Positions 43,843 to 50,782 of a stretch of 64,000 nt of DNA are shown here, in pieces. The notes under the pieces were generated by a model. The model worked only from the letters and a program-made list of their open reading frames with translations. It searched no databases and was not told the DNA's origin. Made by a program: the position numbers and the translations under genes. Numbering within the stretch: the stretch's first letter is position 1; each line of letters begins with the position of its first letter. Source of the DNA: Sphingorhabdus sp. SMR4y (GTDB lineage: Bacteria > Pseudomonadota > Alphaproteobacteria > Sphingomonadales > Sphingomonadaceae); assembly GCF_002218195.1 (NCBI RefSeq), contig NZ_CP022336.1, positions 2,847,001 through 2,911,000 on the forward strand, given 5' to 3'.

Positions 43843-44388
43843 GTGAGCTTTCCCATTGCAGACTGGCCGGATTTGCCGGCAGCGCTGATCGCAGAGGTCA
43901 GGGATTTTGTCCGGATTGATCATCAGGCCGATGATGACGCCATCGATGCGTTCCTGCGCAGCGCGGCGTCCCTGTGCGAGGATTTTACCGGCCAGATGCT
44001 GATCGCGCGGTCGGTGACCGACATGTTGCCGGCGCGTCAGGCCTGGCAGAAGCTGAAACGGCTGCCGGTGCAGGCGATTGCTTCGGTCGAGGCCGTGGGG
44101 GCGGACGGAGCGGCGTCGCTGCTGGCGGTCGCGGACTATGCCGTGGATATCGACAGCGACGGGATCGGCTGGATCAGGCTGCACCGGAGCGACGGCGGGT
44201 CGCGCATCCGGGTTCGCTATAGCGCCGGTCTGGCGGCGGAATGGAACGCGTTGCCCGCGGGTCTGCGCCAGGGGATCGTGCGGATGGCTGGCTATCTCTA
44301 CGCCAATCGCGACAGCGTCGATGCCGGTGGTCCGCCGAGCGCGGTGACCGCCTTGTGGCGACCCTATCGGCGGATGAGGATGGCATGA
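43843..44388 (+). CDS. GTA head-tail connector (g6, phage gp6-like)
   Basis: A 181-residue adaptor protein that docks under the portal. N-terminal helical region EVRDFVRIDHQADDDAIDAF and LRSAASLCEDFTGQMLIARS is the gp6/YqbG-like connector motif; the rest is beta-rich (VDIDSDGIGWIRLH, IRVRYSAGLAAEWNALP) with GIVRMAGYLYANRD. Start GTG 43843, preceded by AAGG. The stop overlaps the next gene (ATGATG). Confidence 0.85.
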   Translation: MSFPIADWPDLPAALIAEVRDFVRIDHQADDDAIDAFLRSAASLCEDFTGQMLIARSVTDMLPARQAWQKLKRLPVQAIASVEAVGADGAASLLAVADYAVDIDSDGIGWIRLHRSDGGSRIRVRYSAGLAAEWNALPAGLRQGIVRMAGYLYANRDSVDAGGPPSAVTALWRPYRRMRMA

Positions 44389-44714
44389 TGGGACAGGAAT
44401 TTTCCGGTATCTTGCGCGAACGCATATCGATCGAGCGGCAGGCGGTCGGGCGCGATGCGCTCGGTTCTGCCGAGCCGCAATATATTACCGTTGGCGTCTT
44501 CTGGGCAGCGGCTGAAGCGCTGCACGGCGGAACGCCCAGTGAGGCGGAAAGCCGTTCGGCGATGCCGCGCTGGCGCTTCATTCTGCGCGAAACCCGGGCG
44601 ATCAAGCCGGGCGACCGGCTGGTCTGGGGGGAGCGGATAATGACCATATCGAGCGTCCTATTGGAGCATCGGCTGATCCCGAAGACCATCCTGCAGGCGG
44701 AGGAGAAGAGATGA
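44385..44714 (+). CDS. GTA head-tail adaptor (g7)
   Basis: A 109-residue head closure protein: LRERISIERQAVGRDALGSA, VGVFWAAAEALHGGTPSEAE, MPRWRFILRETRAIKPGDRL and MTISSVLLEHRLIPKTILQA match the phage head-tail adaptor (SPP1 gp16-like) beta-barrel family. Two adjacent ATGs (44385, 44388) at the g6 stop are possible starts. It overlaps the following small gene by 4 bp. Confidence 0.85.
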   Translation: MMGQEFSGILRERISIERQAVGRDALGSAEPQYITVGVFWAAAEALHGGTPSEAESRSAMPRWRFILRETRAIKPGDRLVWGERIMTISSVLLEHRLIPKTILQAEEKR

Positions 44715-44932
44715 TGGAAAAATTGCAGCAGCGTGGCGAGGCCCTTGCCGAACAGCGGTTGGCCGAGGCGAAATCCGAGATCAAGTCGGTGCTGGTCGAA
44801 GAGTTGCCCGACGACGTGCAGGTCGTCGAAACGGAACTGGGGATCCAGGTGCAAGCGCCGCGATTGCGCGCGCGGCTGATCGGGAACAGCAGCTTGCGCG
44901 ATATCGCCTTTCTGATGCGGGCCGCGCGATGA
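44711..44932 (+). CDS. Small GTA protein between g7 and g8
   Basis: A 73-residue helical/beta protein (MEKLQQRGEALAEQRLAEAK, LPDDVQVVETELGIQVQAPR, RARLIGNSSLRDIAFLMRAA). Its place between the head-tail adaptor and the tail terminator is where many phages encode an HK97 gp10-like connector; this one is much shorter and may be a reduced version. It overlaps both neighbours by 4 bp, so it is certainly translated in the operon. Function inferred from position only. Confidence 0.75.
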   Translation: MMEKLQQRGEALAEQRLAEAKSEIKSVLVEELPDDVQVVETELGIQVQAPRLRARLIGNSSLRDIAFLMRAAR

Positions 44933-45327
44933 GTAGCGCGCTCGAAGCGGTGCAGCAGCAGTTGGTGACGCAACTGGATGCCAAGCCGTCATTGACCGGC
45001 CTGATCAGCGGTATATTCGACGGCCCGCCGCCGCGTGCCGCTTTTCCCTATATCGCGCTGGCCACGGGGGCTTCGCTTGACTGGAGCCACAAGGGCGGTG
45101 TCGGCCGGGAATTGAGCCTGGCTCTGACCGTCCATGATGATGGTGAGACGGCGGCGCGATTGCATAGGGTGATGGCGTTGGTCGAAGAGGCCTTGGAGCC
45201 GGGGCTGGATGATCCCGATGGCTGGCAAATCGTCACCTTTGATTTTCGCCGGACGCGGATTGTGCGCAGCGCGGTTAGCCCGTGGAGCGGGCTGGTCGAG
45301 TATCGGGCGCGGGTTTTGAAAAGCTAG
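44929..45327 (+). CDS. GTA tail terminator (g8, DUF3168)
   Basis: A 132-residue DUF3168 protein (tail terminator that caps the tube and joins it to the head): QQQLVTQLDAKPSLTGLISG, IFDGPPPRAAFPYIALATGA, DWSHKGGVGRELSLALTVHD, LHRVMALVEEALEPGL and IVTFDFRRTRIVRSA. It overlaps the preceding gene by 4 bp. Copy D of the dispersed repeat follows immediately, breaking the operon by 340 bp. Confidence 0.87.
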   Translation: MSSALEAVQQQLVTQLDAKPSLTGLISGIFDGPPPRAAFPYIALATGASLDWSHKGGVGRELSLALTVHDDGETAARLHRVMALVEEALEPGLDDPDGWQIVTFDFRRTRIVRSAVSPWSGLVEYRARVLKS

Positions 45328-45375
45328 TGCCCCTGCGCAGGCAGGTTTTTATTTTAACCTCGGACGCCGGGTTTA

Positions 45376-45637
45376 CTTTGTCTCACGGCAGTTCGCTACG
45401 CTCACGCCTCCGACGGGGATTTTTTATTTAACCTCAGGCGCCGGGCGGGCGCATCCGCGCCCTTGGCTTTCGCGCCATAAGGCGCGGCGGCCGGTCGGCC
45501 TTGCCTCGCTGCGCTCAGTTAGAAGCTCATCATAGTGGGAGAGCCGAACCGACGCGAAGCGGAGGCAAGCGCGACCGCGCGCCGGGCGAAAGCCCGCCCT
45601 GTCGGAGGCGTGAGCGTAGCGAACTGCCGCGAGACAC
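45376..45637. repeat. Dispersed palindromic repeat, copy D (inside the GTA cluster)
   Basis: The 340-bp gap 45328-45667 holds no gene but a large imperfect palindrome. Outer arms GTCTCACGGCAGTTCGCTAC (45380 on) and GTAGCGAACTGCCGCGAGAC (to 45635) are inverted over about 37 bp, including ACGCCTCCGAC/GTCGGAGGCGT. Inside lie CCTCAGGCGCCGGGCGGGCG and inverted TTGCCTCGCTGCGCTC / GAAGCGGAGGCAAGC. Positions 45404-45508 repeat copy C in the same orientation. A further partial unit (AACCTCGGACGCCGGG) precedes it at 45356. Confidence 0.85.
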
Positions 45638-45667
45638 CATGACCACACACCAGAAAGGAACCAGATT

Positions 45668-46075
45668 ATGGCAGCAGAAAAAGGCAGCGCCTTTCTCCTG
45701 AAAATTGGCGACGGCGAGGAGCCCGTCGGCTATACGACCATCGCGGGTCTGCGGACGACGCAGATGTCGATCAATGGCGAGCCGGTGGCGATCACCAGCA
45801 AGGACAGCGGCGGCTGGCGGCAATTGCTGTCGGGCGCGGGGGTGCGATCGGTTTCGGTGTCCGGGGCGGGCGTATTCACCGGCTCCGACGCCGAGATGCG
45901 GATCAAGAATCACGCGCTGGGCGGAATCATTGACGCCTATGAACTCAGCTTCGAGGGCGGCGAGCGGATGCAGGGCGATTTTCTGGTCGCCCGGCTGGAC
46001 TATAGCGGCGATTATAACGGCGAGCGCAGCTACACGCTGAGCCTGGAAAGCTCGGGCGCGGTGGCCAGTGTCTGA
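45668..46075 (+). CDS. GTA major tail tube protein (g9, TP901-1 family)
   Basis: A 135-residue tail-tube subunit: MAAEKGSAFLLKIGDGEEPV, YTTIAGLRTTQMSINGEPVA, ITSKDSGGWRQLLSGAGVRS, VSVSGAGVFTGSDAEMRIKN and FLVARLDYSGDYNGERSYTL are family-typical beta strands. It is preceded by AAGGAA. Its end overlaps the next gene by 8 bp. After copy D the operon resumes here with tight coupling for the rest of the cluster. Confidence 0.92.
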   Translation: MAAEKGSAFLLKIGDGEEPVGYTTIAGLRTTQMSINGEPVAITSKDSGGWRQLLSGAGVRSVSVSGAGVFTGSDAEMRIKNHALGGIIDAYELSFEGGERMQGDFLVARLDYSGDYNGERSYTLSLESSGAVASV

Positions 46076-46391
46076 CCGGTCCGCCAACGCCCTGCGCGGC
46101 GAGGCGCAGATTGTTATCCATGGCACGCGTCTGATCCTGCGGCCCAGTTTTGCGGCCTTGGTCGCGGCCGAAGAGGAGCTTGGCTCGCTGTTCGATCTGG
46201 TCGAGCGGGCAGCCGGCGGGCGGCTTTTGCTGTCGGAAATCGTCACCCTGTTCTGGCATCTGGCTGCTGATCGTCCGGATCATCTGACCCGCGACCAGCT
46301 CGGCGAGGGGATGATGGTGCTCGGACTGGCCGGGGTGACGCCGCCGCTGAAGATATTGCTCAGGCAGATATTGTCGGGCGGCGGTGCATGA
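46068..46391 (+). CDS. GTA tail assembly protein (g10)
   Basis: A 107-residue protein of the GTA g10 family (tail tube chaperone-like): GEAQIVIHGTRLILRPSFAA, LVAAEEELGSLFDLVERAAG and LSEIVTLFWHLAADRPDHLT, then LGLAGVTPPLKILLRQILSG. Starts at GTG 46068 inside the end of the tail-tube gene and ends by ATGA overlap with g10.1. In phages the equivalent pair is often linked by a frameshift; here the two are separate reading frames. Confidence 0.85.
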   Translation: MSDRSANALRGEAQIVIHGTRLILRPSFAALVAAEEELGSLFDLVERAAGGRLLLSEIVTLFWHLAADRPDHLTRDQLGEGMMVLGLAGVTPPLKILLRQILSGGGA

Positions 46392-46624
46392 GGACTGGTC
46401 CGCCTTCACAGGAGAACAGGACTTTCGCCGCCTCCGCCTCGCGCTTGTCCGGCACTGTGTCTGCGGTCCTGGGCTGGACACCCGACCAGTTCTGGCGGGC
46501 AACGCCTGCCGAACTCGCGACGATATTCTCGACCTTTGCCGACAATATGGCCGGCCTGTCCGGCGAGCTTCCGCTCGGCACAGCACAATTGGAAAAACTG
46601 AAAGAGGTCTTCCCCGATGGATGA
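46388..46624 (+). CDS. GTA tail assembly chaperone (g10.1)
   Basis: A 78-residue protein of the phage tail assembly chaperone family seen in GTAs (RcGTA g10.1): TFAASASRLSGTVSAVLGWT, PDQFWRATPAELATIFSTFA and LPLGTAQLEKLKEVFPDG. It bridges g10 and the tape measure and overlaps both (4 bp and 8 bp). Together with g10 it is expected to load the tape-measure protein during tail assembly. Confidence 0.83.
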   Translation: MRTGPPSQENRTFAASASRLSGTVSAVLGWTPDQFWRATPAELATIFSTFADNMAGLSGELPLGTAQLEKLKEVFPDG

Positions 46625-47198
46625 AGAAATCGAACGGCTGGTGGTCAGCGTGCGCGCCGATACCGCCGGCTTTGCCAAGGATGTGGCCGATATGAAGGGC
46701 CAGCTTGATGGTCCTTTTGCATCGGGGCTGGAGCGGGCGGGATCGGCGCTGGAGTCCACGCTCGGCCGCGCGATCCGTCGCGGTTCACTGGGTTTCGAGG
46801 ACCTGCGCCGGGTGGCGCTGTCGGTGATGAACGATATCGCCGATGCGGCCATCCGGAGCGGTTTGCACAATCTTTTTGGTGGCGGTGCGGGTGGCAGCGG
46901 TCTGCTCAATATCGGAACATCCTTGCTGGGCGCCTTTCTCGGCGCGCCGGGGCGGGCGACCGGTGGTCCGGTCAGCGGCGGCCGTGCCTATATGGTCGGA
47001 GAACGCGGGCCCGAGCTGTTCGTGCCGACCGCAGCGGGGCGGATCGAGCCGCCGGTACCGGTCAGCACTGCGCCGAATATCCGATTGACCATCAACATAT
47101 CCGACAATGGCCAGGGCAGCGCGCCCGACCAGATGCGCCGGTCGAGCCGGCAGGTGGCGCGGGCGGTGCGCAATGCGCTGTCGGCGAAGGCGGGCTGA
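46617..47198 (+). CDS. GTA tape measure protein (g11)
   Basis: Tail length determinant of only 193 residues, as in RcGTA and consistent with a short tail of a few tens of nanometres (about 1.5 angstrom per residue as a general rule). N-terminal helix IERLVVSVRADTAGFAKDVA, Gly-rich middle FGGGAGGSGLLNIGTSLLGA, and the conserved RATGGPVSGGRAYMVGERGP followed by LFVPTAAGRIEPP. C-terminal RRSSRQVARAVRNALSAKAG is basic. It overlaps g10.1 by 8 bp. Confidence 0.88.
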   Translation: MDEEIERLVVSVRADTAGFAKDVADMKGQLDGPFASGLERAGSALESTLGRAIRRGSLGFEDLRRVALSVMNDIADAAIRSGLHNLFGGGAGGSGLLNIGTSLLGAFLGAPGRATGGPVSGGRAYMVGERGPELFVPTAAGRIEPPVPVSTAPNIRLTINISDNGQGSAPDQMRRSSRQVARAVRNALSAKAG

Positions 47199-47199
47199 T

Positions 47200-49548
47200 A
47201 TGGGATTCTGGCTAGCCGACAAAAGAACGGGACAGCAGGGCAGCTTCATCCAGCGCTTCGATCCGCGCTTCTGGACGATCAATTTCCCGCGCCCGATGAT
47301 GGCGTCGGTGGTGACCACTGCAGCCGATGCGCTGCGCGTGGATGCGGTCTTCTACAATAGCGACGATCTGGCCGGGCTGATCTGGGAGAGCGAAGATGGG
47401 CTTGATCATCCGTTGCTCGCTTATGACACGGAGCGCGACTATGCGCGGCTCAAATGGACGTTTCACTGGCGCTCCTCGGGCATTATGCCTCTCGATGCGA
47501 TCAACGGGCCGACGCTGACGATCGAGGGGCGGGACGCGGCGGGCGATCCGAAATCCTGGTATGTGCGGCTGTGGAACTATGCCAGCGGCATGCCGACCGA
47601 TGCGGATATCGCGATAGAATTTTCCAGTGTCGACGGCGGGTTTCTGCTGCCCGGCGAGGCTGATCCGGTGCATCCCGGGGATATCGACCGGCTGTTCATT
47701 TCGATCGTCCCGCCGGAATATGACGAGCTTGGTACGCGCTATGGCACGCCAAAGACCGGCTGGGTCGAAATGAGCGCGATCCGCACCGATGGCCAGGACG
47801 CGGTGCTGGAAATCGGCGATGTCATGCTGCCGGAAAATGGCCTGTCGATGGCCACCGCATATGATGACAGTTTCAACCAGACGCCGGAACGGTTGCTGCG
47901 GTTGATACGGGCCTTGGGCTATCGCGGGGCGATCAACCATTATCTCGGGATGAGCCATTATTTCCGGCTGGAGGCGGTCGGGGAGGGGCTTTATGTGAGC
48001 CTGTCCGCGCCGCAGTCGGGCGAGCAATTTGCCGCGATCAACCAGCCGGCGGCCGCGTGGCACCGCGATCTGATGGTCCGCGCCGAAGCGATGGGATATT
48101 CGGTGATCCTGTCGCTGTCCTACGAATTGTTCGACGCGCATTGCTGGAGTGACTGGAAGCAGCGGGCGGAAAATGGTGAACCGGCCCTGACCGGCTGGGA
48201 GCCGCCCTCGACACTGCTGTCACCCGCCAATGGCGATGCGATGGCCTATCTGCAAGCCGTGGCGCGGGCCTTTACCGCCATTGCCAGGGACGCCGGCGCG
48301 GCGATCCGCTTTCAGGTGGGCGAGCCGTGGTGGTGGATCATGCCGGACAAGCGGATTTGCCTCTATGATGCGGCGGCTGCAGCGGCCTTTGGCGAAAATG
48401 CGGTCAGCATAGCCAGTATCGACGGTCCGAAGACGGCGGCGCAAAATGCCATGCTCGACCAGGCCGGAGAGATATTGGCCGCGTCGACCGCCGATCTGCT
48501 CGATGCAGTGAAGGATGAAGCGGGGGAAACGCCAGTCGAGACCCTGCTGCTGGCCTATTTGCCGACGATTTTGGACGAGCAGGCACCCGAGGCCAAGCGG
48601 GCCAACCTGCCCGTCGGCTGGGCCGTTCCCGCCTTCGATATATTGCAGATGGAGGATTATGACTGGGTGATTGCCGGCAACCGGTCGGCCACGGCGGACG
48701 GGATTGCCCTGGCGACCCAGAGGCTGGGCTATCCGGTTGAACAGCAGCACTATTTCACCGGCTTTGTGCTGCAAGCTGCCGACAGCTTCATCTGGAGCCA
48801 CATGGTCGATGCCATTGCCGATGCGCGCAAACGAGGCACGGCGGAGACTTTTGTCTGGGCACTGCCGCAGGTGGCGCGGGACGGTTTCATCTATTTTCAG
48901 GAAAAGGAAGACAATGTGAACGCGTTTGACGATGTGCGCTTTCCGATAGCAATCGGCCAGGGGGCCAGCGTGTCGCCCGGATTTTCCACCAATGTCGTGA
49001 CGACCCTTTCGGGTCACGAGAAACGCAACAGCGACTGGGCCGATGCGCGGCTGACGTTCGATGTCGGGCCGGGCGTCCGGAGCGAAGACGAATTACGGAC
49101 CTTGATCGCCTTTTACCGGGCGCGGCGGGGCGCGGCCAAGGCTTTCCGTTTCCGCGATCCCTATGATCACAGTTCGCATGAGATGGTCGGTGTGCCAACA
49201 CCGATCGACCAGTATCTTGGCAAAGGCGACGGCCAGAGGACCGAATATCAGCTGGTGAAAAATTATGGCGAACCCGCCGATGAACCGCAGCAAAGGCGGA
49301 TCACGCGGCCCGATCCGGAAACGGTGCAGGTCGCCGTCAACGGTCAGCTCGCCGGGGGCTGGTCGCTGGGCCCGGCGGGGGGCATAGTCTTTGACAGCCC
49401 GCCCGCCGAAGACAGCGATATCACCGCCGGTTTCCTGTTTGATGTGCCGGTGCGGTTCGAAAGCGACCGGCTGACCGTCAGCCACGCGACTTTTCTGGCC
49501 GGTGATATTCCCGAAGTGCTGCTGGTCGAAGTCCGGGAGCCGTCATGA
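47200..49548 (+). CDS. GTA g12 tail protein fused to a large N-terminal TIM-barrel-like region
   Basis: A 782-residue protein; its last ~200 residues are the DUF2460 (RcGTA g12) distal-tail domain: SPGFSTNVVTTLSGHEKRNS, DWADARLTFDVGPGVRSEDE, RARRGAAKAFRFRDPYDHSS. The first ~590 residues have no counterpart in RcGTA g12. Within them, about 235-580 alternate helices and strands as a TIM barrel, with GRAINHYLG-like AINHYLGMSHYFRLEA, AAIRFQVGEPWWWIMPDK and FDILQMEDYDWVIAGN, where the Glu residues resemble those of clan-A glycosidases. I recall similar long versions named non-contractile tail sheath proteins. The start at 47200 follows the g11 stop by one base. Confidence 0.85.
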   Translation: MGFWLADKRTGQQGSFIQRFDPRFWTINFPRPMMASVVTTAADALRVDAVFYNSDDLAGLIWESEDGLDHPLLAYDTERDYARLKWTFHWRSSGIMPLDAINGPTLTIEGRDAAGDPKSWYVRLWNYASGMPTDADIAIEFSSVDGGFLLPGEADPVHPGDIDRLFISIVPPEYDELGTRYGTPKTGWVEMSAIRTDGQDAVLEIGDVMLPENGLSMATAYDDSFNQTPERLLRLIRALGYRGAINHYLGMSHYFRLEAVGEGLYVSLSAPQSGEQFAAINQPAAAWHRDLMVRAEAMGYSVILSLSYELFDAHCWSDWKQRAENGEPALTGWEPPSTLLSPANGDAMAYLQAVARAFTAIARDAGAAIRFQVGEPWWWIMPDKRICLYDAAAAAAFGENAVSIASIDGPKTAAQNAMLDQAGEILAASTADLLDAVKDEAGETPVETLLLAYLPTILDEQAPEAKRANLPVGWAVPAFDILQMEDYDWVIAGNRSATADGIALATQRLGYPVEQQHYFTGFVLQAADSFIWSHMVDAIADARKRGTAETFVWALPQVARDGFIYFQEKEDNVNAFDDVRFPIAIGQGASVSPGFSTNVVTTLSGHEKRNSDWADARLTFDVGPGVRSEDELRTLIAFYRARRGAAKAFRFRDPYDHSSHEMVGVPTPIDQYLGKGDGQRTEYQLVKNYGEPADEPQQRRITRPDPETVQVAVNGQLAGGWSLGPAGGIVFDSPPAEDSDITAGFLFDVPVRFESDRLTVSHATFLAGDIPEVLLVEVREPS

Positions 49549-50363
49549 GCCTTGACTGGCTGGACCGGGCGGTCACGACCAGCGCCTATCTCTGGCGGCT
49601 GGAACGCGCCGACGGCGTCGCTCTCGGTTTTACCTCGCATGATCGCGATATTGTGATCGACGCGTTTCGCTATCGCGCGGCTCCGGGCATGGTGCCATCC
49701 TCGATCGCACTGTCCGACGGTCTGGAGGTCGACAATGTCGAAATTGCCGGCGTGATGACCAGCGCGGCGATTGCGGAAGCGGATCTCGAGGCCGGGCGCT
49801 GGGACGGCGCGCTGCTCTATATTTCCCTGGTCGACTGGCAACAGCCCGAGGCTGAACCCCTGCCGCTGATATGCGGCGAATTTGGCGAAATCGTGCGGTC
49901 GGGCGACAGTTTTACGGTTGAAATGCTGGGCGCGACATCCTTCTTCGACGAGCCGGTTGCGCCGCTGACATCGCCGACCTGCCGCGCCGAATTCGGTGAT
50001 CGCCAGTGCAAGCTCAGCCTGCACCGCTATCAGCGGCAAGGTCGGGTGCTGTCGGCCGACGGCGATGCGATTGCGATCGAGGCGCTGGGTGATGCGGCGG
50101 GCGAGTTTGCCTTTGGCGCACTGCGTTTTCTCGACGGCCGGCATTGCGGGCTCAGCTACACCATCATCAGTGGTGAAGCGGGCGTCGTCAGGCTGGCCGA
50201 CTGGCCCGCTCAACCCGTGGTTCCGGGTGCAAAAGTGCTCCTCACCGAGGGCTGCAACAAGAATTTCGCAACCTGCCGCGACCGCTTTGCCAACAGCATC
50301 AATTTCCGTGGCGAACCCTATTTGCCGGGCAATGATCTGCTGACGCGATACCCCGGCGCATGA
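49545..50363 (+). CDS. GTA tail protein (g13, DUF2163)
   Basis: A 272-residue baseplate hub protein of the DUF2163/BR0599 family: LDWLDRAVTTSAYLWRLERA, LGFTSHDRDIVIDAFRYRAA, GMVPSSIALSDGLEVDNVEI, a Cys-rich central part TSPTCRAEFGDRQCKLSLHR and the C-terminal CNKNFATCRDRFANSINFRG. The four conserved cysteines suggest an iron-sulphur cluster, as described for the RcGTA hub; here I infer this from the pattern only. Overlaps g12 and g14 by 4 bp each. Confidence 0.88.
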   Translation: MSLDWLDRAVTTSAYLWRLERADGVALGFTSHDRDIVIDAFRYRAAPGMVPSSIALSDGLEVDNVEIAGVMTSAAIAEADLEAGRWDGALLYISLVDWQQPEAEPLPLICGEFGEIVRSGDSFTVEMLGATSFFDEPVAPLTSPTCRAEFGDRQCKLSLHRYQRQGRVLSADGDAIAIEALGDAAGEFAFGALRFLDGRHCGLSYTIISGEAGVVRLADWPAQPVVPGAKVLLTEGCNKNFATCRDRFANSINFRGEPYLPGNDLLTRYPGA

Positions 50364-50782
50364 CACGTTTGAGAGAAGGATCACGGGCAATGGCAGAGAA
50401 GGCTATTTCGCTTTGCGGTACGCGCTTTTGCCTGCATGGCCGCGACGAAGAAACCGGGCTGGATTGTATCGGTCTTGCCCGGCAATGCCTGTTGGCCGGT
50501 GATTTCGAATGCGACGTGCCCAATGGCTATTCGATTCGCGGCGGCTCCGAACGCTCGATCAGCGCCTTCATGGCGGAGGCCGGATTTACCCGCTTCCCGC
50601 CGGAATCGGAATTGTGCGAAGGCGATATAGTGCTGGTCCGGCCCAGTCCCGTGCAGTGGCATTTTTTGATCCGTGCCGGTGACGGATTTGTGCACGCTCA
50701 TGCCGGTCTCGGCAAGGTGGTCTTCTGCCCCGGTGAGGCGCCATGGCCGATTGTCGCCCTGTTCAGACTGATGGAGGATTGA
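50360..50782 (+). CDS. GTA cell-wall peptidase (g14, NlpC/P60-like)
   Basis: A 140-residue NlpC/P60-type peptidase carried by the tail, expected to open peptidoglycan during DNA delivery. The catalytic Cys is in GLDCIGLARQCLLAGDFECD, the His in FVHAHAGLGKVVFC (or WHFLIRAGDG upstream), followed by hydrophobic VALFRLMED. Starts at ATG 50360; an internal ATG at 50390 would remove ten residues. It abuts the large g15 gene without a gap. Confidence 0.87.
   Translation: MTRLREGSRAMAEKAISLCGTRFCLHGRDEETGLDCIGLARQCLLAGDFECDVPNGYSIRGGSERSISAFMAEAGFTRFPPESELCEGDIVLVRPSPVQWHFLIRAGDGFVHAHAGLGKVVFCPGEAPWPIVALFRLMED

Noticed and set aside
42436-44184. Minus-strand 582-codon open frame across capsid and g6
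   Set aside because: It runs opposite to the capsid and connector genes, which are firmly identified.
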